Shown piece after piece: positions 29,591 through 38,909 of a stretch of 64,000 bases of DNA. A model generated the notes under the pieces. It was given only the letters and a program-made list of their open reading frames with translations, searched no databases and was not told the DNA's origin. The DNA comes from Limnobacter sp. MED105 (GTDB taxonomy: Bacteria; Pseudomonadota; Gammaproteobacteria; Burkholderiales; Burkholderiaceae_B). The number at the start of each line of letters is the position of its first letter. Position 1 is the stretch's first letter. Both the position numbers and the translations under genes were made by a program. The stretch covers positions 1-64,000 of the forward strand of contig NZ_ABCT01000005.1 of assembly GCF_000170915.1 (NCBI RefSeq), read 5' to 3'.

Positions 29591-30724
29591 GTGCGCAACT
29601 TCGAACTCAGTTTGGCCCCTTATGCAGTCAGCTCCACGAACACGCGTGGCCGGCTGCATCCTGAAAAAAGCCCGGAAGGCCGGACCGAGTTTGAACGTGA
29701 CCGTGACCGCATTATTCACAGCGCGGCTTTTCGCCGCCTGGAATACAAAACCCAGGTGTTTGTAAATACTGAAGGCGACCTGTATCGCACACGCCTTACT
29801 CACAGCCTGGAAGTGGCGCAAATTGCACGCAGCATTTCCCGCAACCTGGGTTTGAACGAAGAATTAACCGAGGCGGTGGCACTGGCTCACGATTTGGGCC
29901 ACACCCCGTTTGGCCATGCCGGGCAAGATGCGCTCAATGAATGCATGGCCCCGCACGGTGGGTTCGAGCACAACTTGCAAAGCTTGCGGGTTGTGGATGA
30001 GCTGGAAGAAAAATATGCCAGTTTCAATGGCCTGAACCTGTGCTTTGAAACCCGTGAAAGTGTTTTGAAACATTGCTCAAGGCCCAACGCCGAGAAGCTG
30101 GGCGAGGTGGCGGATCGGTTTTTGAGCAATCGCCGCCCAGTGCTGGAAGCGCAAGTGACCAACCTGGCCGATGAAATTGCCTACAACAACCACGACATTG
30201 ACGATGGTTTGCGCTCGGGCCTGATCACCCTGGAACAAGCGGCCGAGGTGCCACTGTTCAAGATGCATTTGGACCGCGTGAAAACCCGGCACCCCAATAT
30301 TGAAGGGCGCAGGCTGATTCATGAAACGGTGCGGGGCATCATCAATGCGCTGGTTCAAGACCTGTTGCATGAATCGGAGCGTCGAATTCAAACCATGAAA
30401 CCCACCTGTGTGGCCGATGTTCAACTGGCCGACAAGCTGATTGGTTTCAGCCCGGAAATGGCTGAGTTGAACCACGCCCTGAAGGTGTTTTTGCGCAAAG
30501 CGCTGTATCAACACTATCAAGTGCTGCGCGCCACGCTGAAGGCCCGGCGTGTAGTTCAAGAACTGTTCCATATTTTTATGGAAGATCCGCGGCTGTTGCC
30601 CCCCCAGTTTTTTCAGCGTTCCGAGGCCGATATTCCCCGCGCCATTGCAGACTACATTGCCGGCATGACTGACCGCTATGCCATGAAAGAGCATCAGCGC
30701 CTGACTGTGCCCGGCGTTCAGTAA
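29591..30724 (+). CDS. dgt: dGTPase-like HD-domain nucleotide triphosphohydrolase
   Basis: The 377-residue protein belongs to the deoxyguanosine triphosphate triphosphohydrolase-like family, which cleaves dNTPs to nucleoside and triphosphate. HD-domain metal ligands are visible: His71 in [12 protein letters not shown] and His100-Asp101 in [15 protein letters not shown], with a later Asp in [16 protein letters not shown]. The start is GTG at 29591, two bases after aroB. The aroK-aroB-dgt order is conserved in Burkholderiales. It ends 12 bases before the transposase-like gene. Confidence 0.92.
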   Translation: MRNFELSLAPYAVSSTNTRGRLHPEKSPEGRTEFERDRDRIIHSAAFRRLEYKTQVFVNTEGDLYRTRLTHSLEVAQIARSISRNLGLNEELTEAVALAHDLGHTPFGHAGQDALNECMAPHGGFEHNLQSLRVVDELEEKYASFNGLNLCFETRESVLKHCSRPNAEKLGEVADRFLSNRRPVLEAQVTNLADEIAYNNHDIDDGLRSGLITLEQAAEVPLFKMHLDRVKTRHPNIEGRRLIHETVRGIINALVQDLLHESERRIQTMKPTCVADVQLADKLIGFSPEMAELNHALKVFLRKALYQHYQVLRATLKARRVVQELFHIFMEDPRLLPPQFFQRSEADIPRAIADYIAGMTDRYAMKEHQRLTVPGVQ

Positions 30725-30736
30725 TACCAGCGCCCC

Positions 30737-31441
30737 ATGGCTCGCCAAGCCCGCCTGTTCATACCTGAATGCCCAATGGTGCTCGAACTGCAGGGCATTG
30801 CTGGGCAAGAAGTATTCAAAACCCGTGAAGCTTTTTCCCTGTTTCACGCCCAGTTGCCCCAGAGCGCATCCGAAGAAGATGTCGCAATTCATGCCTATTG
30901 CCTGGTGCCCCATGGCGCACTGCTGATGATTTCGACTCTGCTGGCGGGGCAGGTGGGGCGTTTTGTACAAAACCTTAACCGGCATTTTTCACCCGCTGTT
31001 CGGCAGGTTCAAATGGTGCATTCCAGTTCGCTGTGGGAGCCTCGGTTCAAGTCCACGGTGGTTCAGCCCGGTTTGCGAAGCCTGAAAGCCTGCCTGTTTG
31101 TTGAAGAATTCGCTGCGCGCGCCACAGGGGCGCCTGATCTGGCCACCTACCCATGGAGTAGTTTTGCTGCCCACGCCGGTGTAGTGAATGAGGCCTGGTT
31201 GGTGGATTTGCCCATTTACTGGCAATTGGGCAACACACCGTTCGAGCGCCAAAGCCGCTACAGGCAGTTCAGTGAACAAGGCCTGGGCGAGCACGACAGT
31301 GCAGCGCTTTCAGAATGCTTGCGCAAGGGGTGGCTTTGGAGTGATGATGCTTTTTGCACGCAAATTCAAGAGCTTGCGAATCGACCGGTTCGCCCCAGGC
31401 CGCGCGGACGTCCAACAATAAAGAACCAAAGCACCGACTAG
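30737..31441 (+). CDS. Catalytically degenerate REP-associated (Y1/RAYT-like) transposase relative
   Basis: The 234-residue frame is intact and follows the layout of REP-associated tyrosine transposases: MARQARLFIP at the start, IHAYCLVP (residues 51-58), LWEPRFKS (99-106), LKACLFVEEF (116-125) and YPWSSF (138-143). The catalytic residues are gone. The NHVH motif that supplies the HUH histidines reads HGAL at residues 59-62, and the catalytic tyrosine position is Phe121. The C-terminus is a basic RPRGRP tail. I infer an inactive, possibly domesticated nucleic-acid-binding protein. It lies 12 bases after dgt and is followed by a REP-like hairpin. Its function is unknown. Confidence 0.75.
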   Translation: MARQARLFIPECPMVLELQGIAGQEVFKTREAFSLFHAQLPQSASEEDVAIHAYCLVPHGALLMISTLLAGQVGRFVQNLNRHFSPAVRQVQMVHSSSLWEPRFKSTVVQPGLRSLKACLFVEEFAARATGAPDLATYPWSSFAAHAGVVNEAWLVDLPIYWQLGNTPFERQSRYRQFSEQGLGEHDSAALSECLRKGWLWSDDAFCTQIQELANRPVRPRPRGRPTIKNQSTD

Positions 31442-31473
31442 GTGCAAAAAATACATCGGTTTATTTCGTGTGT

Positions 31474-31526
31474 CCCTATTTAATATCCCCTTGTTTTGGT
31501 GGGGTGATTTAAATAGGGTCAGACCC
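31474..31526. repeat. REP-like nested inverted repeats downstream of the transposase-like gene
   Basis: CCCTATTTAA (31474-31483) pairs with TTAAATAGGG (31509-31518). Inside, CCCC (31487-31490) pairs with GGGG (31501-31504). The final GGG also starts a second palindrome, GGGTC-A-GACCC (31516-31526), so the two hairpins exclude each other. The GGGTCAGACCCC core and T-rich end are of the type I associate with transposase_17 genes in proteobacteria. It lies about 70-125 bases upstream of gltB and could also act as a terminator for the upstream genes. Confidence 0.7.
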
Positions 31527-31552
31527 CTTTTATTTTCCTTGAGAATCTTGCC

Positions 31553-31568
31553 GCGCTGCAGTAAAGTG
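31553..31568 (+). promoter_or_regulatory. Upstream motif of gltB shared with the carbonic anhydrase gene
   Basis: GCGCTGCAGTAAAGTG starts 45 bases before the gltB ATG. The first 13 bases recur 44 bases before the carbonic anhydrase start (60583). TAAAGT could be a -10 element. CCGC-GCT-GCAG in the same place is one mismatch from the CTGC-N3-GCAG type of site described for PhaR. Confidence 0.35.
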
Positions 31569-31597
31569 ACCAACGTACTGAAATCAGGGGCTTTTCC

Positions 31598-34500
31598 ATG
31601 CAACAAGACATTAGAAAGATTGCCGAAGAAAAAGGCATGTACTCCGCCAGCAACGAACACGACGCCTGTGGCGTTGGCTTTGTGGCGCACATCAAAGGCA
31701 AGCGCACCCACGAGATTATCGAGGGTGGCCTGAAAATTCTGGAAAACCTGGACCACCGCGGTGCCGTGGGTGCCGACCCATTGATGGGCGACGGCGCTGG
31801 TATCCTGATTCAAATTCCCGATGCTTTCTTCCGTGAAGAAATGGCCAAGCAGGGCGTTACCTTGCCACCCGCCGGTGAATACGGTGTCGGCATGTTGTTC
31901 TTGCCCAAAGAAACCGCATCGCGCATTGCCTGCGAGCAGGAAATTGAGCGTGCCGTGAAAGCCGAAGGCCAGGTGCTGTTGGGTTGGCGCGATGTGCCGG
32001 TGAATGCCGACATGCCCATGAGCCCCACCGTGCGCTTGAAAGAGCCCGTGATTCGCCAGGTGTTTGTCGGCCGTGGCCGCGACATCATGGTGACTGATGC
32101 TCTGGAACGCAAACTGTACGTGATCCGCAAGCGCGCCGTGCACGCCATCAAGAACCTGAACCTGGCGCACGGCACTGAATACTTCAGCCCCTCCATGAGC
32201 GCCCGTACCATTGTGTACAAGGGCTTGTTGCTGGCCAACCAGGTTGGCGAGTATTACCTCGACCTGAAAGACACACGTTGCGTGTCTGCACTGGCACTGG
32301 TTCACCAGCGCTTCTCCACCAACACCTTCCCCGAGTGGCCGCTGGCCCACCCGTATCGCATGTTGGCCCACAACGGTGAAATCAACACCGTGAAAGGCAA
32401 CTTCAACTGGATGCGCGCTCGCGAAGGCGTCATGAAAAGCGCCGTGTTGGGCGACGATCTGCAAAAGCTGTACCCCTTGATTTTCGAAGGTCAGTCTGAC
32501 ACCGCCTGTTTCGACAACTGTCTGGAACTGTTGGTGATGGCCGGCTACCCGATTGCCCAAGCCATGATGATGATGGTGCCGGAAGCCTGGGAACAGCACA
32601 CCCTGATGGACGACAACCGTCGTGCCTTCTATGAATACCACGCCGCCATGATGGAACCCTGGGACGGCCCCGCCGCCATGGCCTTCACCGATGGCAAACA
32701 GATTGGCGCTACGCTTGACCGCAACGGCTTGCGCCCTGCGCGTTACATCGTGACCGAAGACGATCTGGTCGTGATGGCTTCTGAATCTGGCACATTGCCA
32801 ATTCCAGAAAGCAAGATCGTGAAGAAGTGGCGCCTGCAGCCCGGCAAGATGTTCCTGATCGACATGGAAGCCGGCCGCATTATTAATGACGATGAGTTGA
32901 AAAACCAGCTGAGCGCCGCCAAGCCTTACAAGCAGTGGATTGACACCATCCGCGTAAAGCTGGATGAAGTGGAAGGACAGCCTGAGCCGATTGAGCCCAA
33001 TGAAACATTGCTGGATCGCCAGCAAGCCTTTGGTTACACCCAGGAAGACCTGAAATTCCTGATGGCCCCCATGTTGCAAAATGGCGAAGAGGCCACGGGT
33101 TCCATGGGCAACGACAGCCCGTTGGCCGTGATGTCCAACAAGCTGAAACCGCTGTACAACTACTTCAAGCAGTTGTTCGCACAGGTGACCAACCCACCGA
33201 TCGACCCGATTCGTGAAAACCTGGTGATGAGCTTGAACAGCTTCATCGGCCCCAAGCCCAACCTGCTGGACTTGAACAACATTAACCCGCCCATGCGCCT
33301 TGAAGTGTCACAGCCCGTGCTGACTTCAAAAGACATGGCGAAGATTCGCAACATTGAAGCCTTCACTGGTGGCAAATTCACCAGCCATGAACTGAATATT
33401 TGCTATCCCGTCGCTTGGGGCAAGGAAGGCATTGAAGCGCGTATCGCTTCCCTGTGTGCCGAAGCCCGCGATGCCGTGAAACAGGGTGTGAACATTCTGA
33501 TCATCACCGATCGCATGATGAGCCGTGACAACGTGGCTATTCCTGCATTGTTGGCTGTGTCTGCCATTCACCAGCATTTGGTGAAAGTGGGCTTGCGCAC
33601 TTCGACTGGCTTGGTGGTTGAAACTGGTTCTGCCCGTGAAACCCACCACTTTGCCTTGTTGGCTGGTTACGGTGCGGAAGCGGTGCACCCTTACTTGGCC
33701 ATGGAAACCATTGCCGACATGAGCAAAGGCTTGCCAGGTGACCTGAGCCCGGAAAAAGCGGTGTACAACTACATCAAGGCGGTGGGCAAGGGCCTGATGA
33801 AAGTCATGTCCAAGATGGGCATTTCGACTTACATGAGCTACACCGGCGCGCAAATTTTCGAAGCCGTTGGTTTGAACCAGGCCTTTGTAGATGCCTACTT
33901 TGCAGGCACCCCCACCAAGGTGGAAGGCATTGGTGTGTTCGAAGTGGCCGAGGAAGCCATTCGTGTACACCAGGCTGCATTCAGCCCCGACCCCGTGTTG
34001 GCTGGCGCATTGGATGCCGGTGGCGAGTACGCTTGGCGCACCCGTGGTGAAGAACACATGTGGACTCCGGATGCGATTGCAAAATTGCAGCACGCCACAC
34101 GTTCAGGCACTTACAACACCTACAAGGAATACGCGCAGATCATCAACGATCAAAGCAAGCGCCACATGACTTTGCGTGGATTGTTCGAGTTCAAGATCGA
34201 CCCATCCAAAGCCATTCCAATTGAAGAAGTGGAAGCCGCTGAAGAAATCGTGAAGCGCTTTGCAACCGGTGCCATGTCGCTGGGTTCAATCTCAACCGAG
34301 GCACACTCCACATTGGCCGTTGCAATGAACCGCATTGGCGGCAAGAGCAACACCGGTGAAGGTGGTGAAGACGAAAAGCGTTACAGCACTGAATTGCGTG
34401 CCGGCTTGGACAAGTTTGGCCCAGGCACCGGTCCCATTGGCGAAGGCGCTACCCTGAAGAGCGAACTGGGCGATGTGGTGGTTGCAGACTTCCCCTTGAA

Positions 34501-36322
34501 GAAAGGCGATTCACTGCGCTCACGCATCAAGCAGGTGGCTTCTGGCCGCTTTGGTGTAACCGCTGAATATCTTACTTCCGCTGATCAAATCCAGATCAAG
34601 ATGGCGCAAGGTGCCAAGCCTGGTGAGGGTGGTCAGTTGCCCGGTGGCAAGGTGTCTGAGTACATCGGCAAGCTGCGTTACTCCGTGCCTGGCGTGGGTC
34701 TGATTTCCCCACCCCCGCACCACGACATTTACTCCATTGAAGATTTGGCCCAGCTTATTCACGACCTGAAAAACGTGAACGCACAGGCCTCCATTTCCGT
34801 GAAGCTGGTGTCTGAAGTCGGCGTAGGCACGATTGCAGCAGGTGTATCCAAGGCCAAGGCCGATCACCTGGTGATCGCCGGTCAAGACGGCGGTACTGGT
34901 GCATCGCCAGTTTCATCCATCAAGCATGCCGGTACCAACTGGGAACTGGGCTTGGCTGAAACACAGCAAACTTTGGTGTTGAACGGTTTGCGTGGTCGTA
35001 TCCGTGTGCAGGTCGATGGTCAAATGAAAACAGGCCGCGACGTGGTGATTGGTGCCATGCTGGGTGCAGATGAATTCGGTTTTGCAACTGCACCGTTGGT
35101 GGTTGAAGGCTGCATCATGATGCGCAAGTGTCACTTGAACACTTGCCCCGTGGGCGTTGCCACACAAAACCCTGAACTTCGCAAGAAGTTCACCGGCAAG
35201 CCAGAGCACGTGGTGAACTACTTCTTCTTCGTGGCCAATGAAGTGCGCGAAATCATGGCGCAGTTGGGCATTCGCAAGTTTGACGACCTGATTGGTCGCG
35301 CGAACCTGCTGGACATGAAAAAAGGCATTACTCACTGGAAAGCCAAGGGCCTGGACTTCAGCCGTTTGCTGTGGGTACCGGAAGGCACCACAGAGCCGCT
35401 GTTGCACACTGGCAGCCAGGACCACGGACTGGACAAGGCGCTGGATCAGAAACTGATTCAACTGGCCAAGCCAGCCCTGGACAAAGGCGAGCGTGTTTCT
35501 TTCATCACACCGATCAAGAACGTGAACCGCACTGCGGGTGCCATGTTGTCTGGCGAGGTGGCCAAGAAGTACGGTCACGCAGGCTTGCCAGACGACACCA
35601 TCCACATTCAGTTCACCGGCACTGCGGGTCAATCCTTCGGCGCCTTCCTGGCCCACGGTGTAACCGCGGACCTGGTGGGTGAGGGCAACGACTACGTGGG
35701 CAAGGGCTTGAGTGGCGGTCGAATCATTGTTCGCCCCACCAACGACTTCCGTGGTTTGTCTGAAGAAAACATGATTGTGGGCAACACGGTGTTGTACGGC
35801 GCAATCGCTGGTGAAGCATTCCTGAGCGGTGTGGCTGGCGAACGTTTCGCAGTTCGCAATTCAGGCGCGGCCGCTGTGATTGAAGGCACTGGTGACCACG
35901 GTTGCGAATACATGACTGGCGGTACTGTGGTTGTGCTGGGTGAAACCGGCCGCAACTTTGCAGCGGGCATGAGCGGCGGTATGGCGTACGTGTACGACAT
36001 CGACGGCCTGTTTGCCAAGCGTTGCAACATGGCGCAGGTTGAGCTGGAAGAAGTGGTGCCTGCAACCGAACAGGAAGCTTTGGGCAACCGCGAAATTTGG
36101 CACAGCCCCGCACGTGGTGCGGACCGTCAGCCCGATGAAGTGATCTTGAAGAGCCTGGTCGAACGCCATGCCCGTTACACCGGCAGCGAACGTGCCAAGG
36201 AAATTCTTGAAAACTGGGGCACTGAGCGCAAAAAGTTCGTGAAAGTATTCCCGACAGAATACCGCCGCGCCTTGAAAGAACTGTATGTGGCAGCGCAGGA
36301 AAAACCTGTCGTGGCTGCTTGA
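31598..36322 (+). CDS. gltB: Glutamate synthase (NADPH) large subunit
   Basis: GltB makes two glutamates from glutamine and 2-oxoglutarate with GltD. The 1574-residue protein has an N-terminal class II glutamine amidotransferase domain whose nucleophile is Cys24 (DACGVGF), exposed by removal of a propeptide; a central domain; an FMN-binding synthase domain ([10 protein letters not shown]); the 3Fe-4S cluster cysteines 1172, 1178 and 1183 ([12 protein letters not shown]); and a C-terminal GXGXG beta-helix ([20 protein letters not shown]). The ATG at 31598 may alternatively be replaced by one 13 codons later. gltD follows after 29 bases. Confidence 0.97.
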   Translation: MQQDIRKIAEEKGMYSASNEHDACGVGFVAHIKGKRTHEIIEGGLKILENLDHRGAVGADPLMGDGAGILIQIPDAFFREEMAKQGVTLPPAGEYGVGMLFLPKETASRIACEQEIERAVKAEGQVLLGWRDVPVNADMPMSPTVRLKEPVIRQVFVGRGRDIMVTDALERKLYVIRKRAVHAIKNLNLAHGTEYFSPSMSARTIVYKGLLLANQVGEYYLDLKDTRCVSALALVHQRFSTNTFPEWPLAHPYRMLAHNGEINTVKGNFNWMRAREGVMKSAVLGDDLQKLYPLIFEGQSDTACFDNCLELLVMAGYPIAQAMMMMVPEAWEQHTLMDDNRRAFYEYHAAMMEPWDGPAAMAFTDGKQIGATLDRNGLRPARYIVTEDDLVVMASESGTLPIPESKIVKKWRLQPGKMFLIDMEAGRIINDDELKNQLSAAKPYKQWIDTIRVKLDEVEGQPEPIEPNETLLDRQQAFGYTQEDLKFLMAPMLQNGEEATGSMGNDSPLAVMSNKLKPLYNYFKQLFAQVTNPPIDPIRENLVMSLNSFIGPKPNLLDLNNINPPMRLEVSQPVLTSKDMAKIRNIEAFTGGKFTSHELNICYPVAWGKEGIEARIASLCAEARDAVKQGVNILIITDRMMSRDNVAIPALLAVSAIHQHLVKVGLRTSTGLVVETGSARETHHFALLAGYGAEAVHPYLAMETIADMSKGLPGDLSPEKAVYNYIKAVGKGLMKVMSKMGISTYMSYTGAQIFEAVGLNQAFVDAYFAGTPTKVEGIGVFEVAEEAIRVHQAAFSPDPVLAGALDAGGEYAWRTRGEEHMWTPDAIAKLQHATRSGTYNTYKEYAQIINDQSKRHMTLRGLFEFKIDPSKAIPIEEVEAAEEIVKRFATGAMSLGSISTEAHSTLAVAMNRIGGKSNTGEGGEDEKRYSTELRAGLDKFGPGTGPIGEGATLKSELGDVVVADFPLKKGDSLRSRIKQVASGRFGVTAEYLTSADQIQIKMAQGAKPGEGGQLPGGKVSEYIGKLRYSVPGVGLISPPPHHDIYSIEDLAQLIHDLKNVNAQASISVKLVSEVGVGTIAAGVSKAKADHLVIAGQDGGTGASPVSSIKHAGTNWELGLAETQQTLVLNGLRGRIRVQVDGQMKTGRDVVIGAMLGADEFGFATAPLVVEGCIMMRKCHLNTCPVGVATQNPELRKKFTGKPEHVVNYFFFVANEVREIMAQLGIRKFDDLIGRANLLDMKKGITHWKAKGLDFSRLLWVPEGTTEPLLHTGSQDHGLDKALDQKLIQLAKPALDKGERVSFITPIKNVNRTAGAMLSGEVAKKYGHAGLPDDTIHIQFTGTAGQSFGAFLAHGVTADLVGEGNDYVGKGLSGGRIIVRPTNDFRGLSEENMIVGNTVLYGAIAGEAFLSGVAGERFAVRNSGAAAVIEGTGDHGCEYMTGGTVVVLGETGRNFAAGMSGGMAYVYDIDGLFAKRCNMAQVELEEVVPATEQEALGNREIWHSPARGADRQPDEVILKSLVERHARYTGSERAKEILENWGTERKKFVKVFPTEYRRALKELYVAAQEKPVVAA

Positions 36323-36351
36323 GAACCAACCTGTTAGTGAGGATTTGAAAA

Positions 36352-37839
36352 ATGGGAAAGGTCACAGGATTTATGGAGTTTGAGCGTTTGAAGGAAGCCA
36401 GCGAGGCTCCCGAAAAGCGCGTCAAGCACTACAAAGAATTTGTTATTACGCTGAACGACGACGAAGCCAAAATTCAGGGTGCACGTTGCATGGACTGCGG
36501 TATTCCGTTTTGTAACAACGGCTGCCCGGTCAACAACATCATCCCCGACTTCAATGATCTGGTTTACAAGCAAGACTGGAAGGCGGCTTTGCACACCCTG
36601 CACAGCACCAACAACTTCCCGGAATTTACGGGCCGCATTTGCCCGGCTCCATGTGAAGCGGCTTGCACACTGGGTATTCACGAAGAACCCGTAGGCATCA
36701 AGAGTATTGAGCACGCAATCATCGACAAAGGCTGGGAAAACAACTGGGTAGTGCCCCAGGTGCCCGCCCAGAAAACCGGCAAGAAAGTGGCTGTGGTGGG
36801 TTCAGGCCCCGCAGGCATGGCCGCTGCACAGCAGCTGGCGCGTGTGGGTCACGATGTTACCGTGTTTGAAAAGAACGACCGCATTGGTGGTTTGCTGCGT
36901 TACGGCATCCCCGACTTCAAGATGGAGAAATTCCACATTGATCGTCGCGTCGAGCAAATGCAGGCCGAAGGTGTCACCTTCAAAACCGGCGTGTTCGTGG
37001 GCGAAAAATTGGCCGAGGGTGGCATCACCAACTTGGCCAAGGAAACCGTTACACCGAAAGAATTGATGGCACAGTTTGACGCCGTTATTTTGACAGGTGG
37101 TTCAGAAGTACCGCGCGACTTGCCAATTCCTGGCCGCCAATTGAAAGGCGTTCACTTTGCAATGGAATTCTTGCCACTGCAAAACCGTGTGAATGCGGGT
37201 GACAAGTTGAAAGACCAAATCATGGCCACGAAGAAAAGCGTGCTCGTGATTGGTGGTGGTGACACCGGCTCCGATTGCGTGGGTACATCCAACCGCCACG
37301 GTGCCAAGCAGGTGACGCAAATTGAATTGATGCCCCAGCCGCCCGAAGAAGAAAACAAGCCTTTGGTTTGGCCCTACTGGCCCATGAAAATGCGCACTTC
37401 TTCTTCACACGAAGAAGGCGTGGCACGTGACTGGGCAGTGACCACCAAAGAATTCATCGACGATGGCAAAGGCAATGTCAAAGCGGCCAAGTGCGCCAAA
37501 GTTGAATGGGTAAAAGACGAAGCCACCGGCCAGATGAAGATGCAGGAAATTGCAGGTTCAGAGTTTATGGTTGATGCTGACCTGGTGTTGTTTGCCATGG
37601 GCTTTACCAACCCTGCGAAAAGTATTCTTGACGCCTTTGGTGTTGACAAAGACAACCGCGGAAACGCCAAAGCCACCACCGATGGTGAAGGCTGCTACCG
37701 CACCAATGTGGACAAGGTATTTGCTGCGGGCGACATGCGCCGTGGTCAGTCTTTGGTGGTGTGGGCGATTCGTGAAGGTCGCCAGGCAGCGCGTGAGGTG
37801 GACGAGTTCTTGATGGGCGCTACAGTGTTGCCGCGTTAA
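36352..37839 (+). CDS. gltD: Glutamate synthase (NADPH) small subunit
   Basis: GltD takes electrons from NADPH and passes them through FAD and Fe-S clusters to GltB. The 495-residue protein has two N-terminal 4Fe-4S cysteine groups (Cys46, 49, 54, 58 and Cys97, 101, 105), an FAD-binding [12 protein letters not shown], and an NADPH-binding [16 protein letters not shown] motif precedes the ATG. It forms an operon with gltB and is followed by a terminator-like hairpin. Confidence 0.97.
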   Translation: MGKVTGFMEFERLKEASEAPEKRVKHYKEFVITLNDDEAKIQGARCMDCGIPFCNNGCPVNNIIPDFNDLVYKQDWKAALHTLHSTNNFPEFTGRICPAPCEAACTLGIHEEPVGIKSIEHAIIDKGWENNWVVPQVPAQKTGKKVAVVGSGPAGMAAAQQLARVGHDVTVFEKNDRIGGLLRYGIPDFKMEKFHIDRRVEQMQAEGVTFKTGVFVGEKLAEGGITNLAKETVTPKELMAQFDAVILTGGSEVPRDLPIPGRQLKGVHFAMEFLPLQNRVNAGDKLKDQIMATKKSVLVIGGGDTGSDCVGTSNRHGAKQVTQIELMPQPPEEENKPLVWPYWPMKMRTSSSHEEGVARDWAVTTKEFIDDGKGNVKAAKCAKVEWVKDEATGQMKMQEIAGSEFMVDADLVLFAMGFTNPAKSILDAFGVDKDNRGNAKATTDGEGCYRTNVDKVFAAGDMRRGQSLVVWAIREGRQAAREVDEFLMGATVLPR

Positions 37840-37864
37840 TTTGCTGCAGGCTGTGTGCCAATGA

Positions 37865-37895
37865 AAAGCCGCTGGTTTCGACCAGCGGCTTTCTT
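37865..37895 (+). terminator. Rho-independent terminator after gltD
   Basis: AAAGCCGCTGG pairs perfectly with CCAGCGGCTTT around TTTCGA. The T-run behind it is interrupted (TTTCTTGTT). It may also serve the converging mscS-type gene, which ends at 37953. Confidence 0.8.
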
Positions 37896-37952
37896 GTTGT
37901 GCATCGGTGGGTTGTGTCGACGCAGCACATAAACCTCACCTTGCTCTGAAAC

Positions 37953-38849
37953 TCAGCTCGAGGAAATCTGCGCTGGCAGTTCCATCGCGCTTCCTGTGCT
38001 CGGGCACATGGTGACGTGCGGGAATGGAATCTCGATACCCACATTGTCAAACGCCGCTTTAATGCGCTTGTTGTACTCACGGCGCACGCCCCATTGCTCG
38101 CCGGGAAGCGTTTTAAAACGCACGCGAATAATCACGGCTGAATCGGCAAGTTCCTGCACACCAAAGGTTGACATGGGTTCGGTAATTTTCGGCCCCCAGT
38201 CTTTGTCCTCAGTCAATTCTGTGCCCACTTTTTGCATCACTTGAATTGCAGCATCCACTTCTTCTTTGTAGGCAATGCCGACATCAACAACTGCATACGC
38301 GAATTCCATGGTGGAGTTTGTCACTGAATCAATCTGACCGTTCGGAACAAAATGCACATTGCCGTGTGCGTCACGCAAACGCACATATCGCAGGGTTACA
38401 TTTTCGACCGTGCCGCTTTTGCCACCCACTTCAATGAAGTCACCTGCGCGAATCTGGTTTTCGATCAGGAGCACAATGCCAGTGAAGTAATCTTTCACCA
38501 AACTTTGCGCACCGAAACCAACTGCCAAGCCCACTACACCGGCTGCAGCCAGAACGGGCGCGATTGAAATGCCAATAGTGCCCAGTGCGATGAGTGCACC
38601 GAGCAGCAAAACCACCACATTGGCTACATACTTCAAAACACGTGTAAGTGTCTCAACGCGTTTTTGATCGTCCAGTGTTGAGCCACGTTGTTGCATGCGC
38701 TTGCCCACTCGTTCTATGGCTGCCTTCACAAGGCGAAGCACAACAAGGGCAACGATGATGACCACAACAAACTTGGTCGCTTGTAGTCCGAGATCCAGCA
38801 GTTTGGCTGGTTCGATGTATTTGAATAGGGTTTCGAGTTGTTCGTTCAT
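37953..38849 (-). CDS. MscS-family small-conductance mechanosensitive channel
   Basis: The 298-residue protein has the MscS layout: three N-terminal membrane segments, the pore-lining third segment rich in Gly and Ala (LAAAGVVGLAVGFGAQSLVKD, at about residue 100), then the cytoplasmic beta domain (FIEVGGKSGTVENVTLRYVRL). MscS channels open on membrane tension and release osmolytes. It is the size of E. coli MscS (286). It lies downstream of uvrA on the same strand, with 60 bases between; co-transcription is possible but not shown. Confidence 0.92.
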   Translation of the reverse strand: MNEQLETLFKYIEPAKLLDLGLQATKFVVVIIVALVVLRLVKAAIERVGKRMQQRGSTLDDQKRVETLTRVLKYVANVVVLLLGALIALGTIGISIAPVLAAAGVVGLAVGFGAQSLVKDYFTGIVLLIENQIRAGDFIEVGGKSGTVENVTLRYVRLRDAHGNVHFVPNGQIDSVTNSTMEFAYAVVDVGIAYKEEVDAAIQVMQKVGTELTEDKDWGPKITEPMSTFGVQELADSAVIIRVRFKTLPGEQWGVRREYNKRIKAAFDNVGIEIPFPHVTMCPSTGSAMELPAQISSS

Positions 38850-38909
38850 GGTGCTCCCACTGCTTGAAAGAACTCCCTATTGTACATGACTTGTTTTTGC
38901 GCCTATTTT

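Noticed and set aside
31310-33079. 589-residue open frame on the - strand opposite gltB
   Set aside because: It is His/Gly-rich in the way an antisense frame of a codon-biased gene is, has no domain, and lies wholly over the 3' end of the transposase-like gene and gltB.
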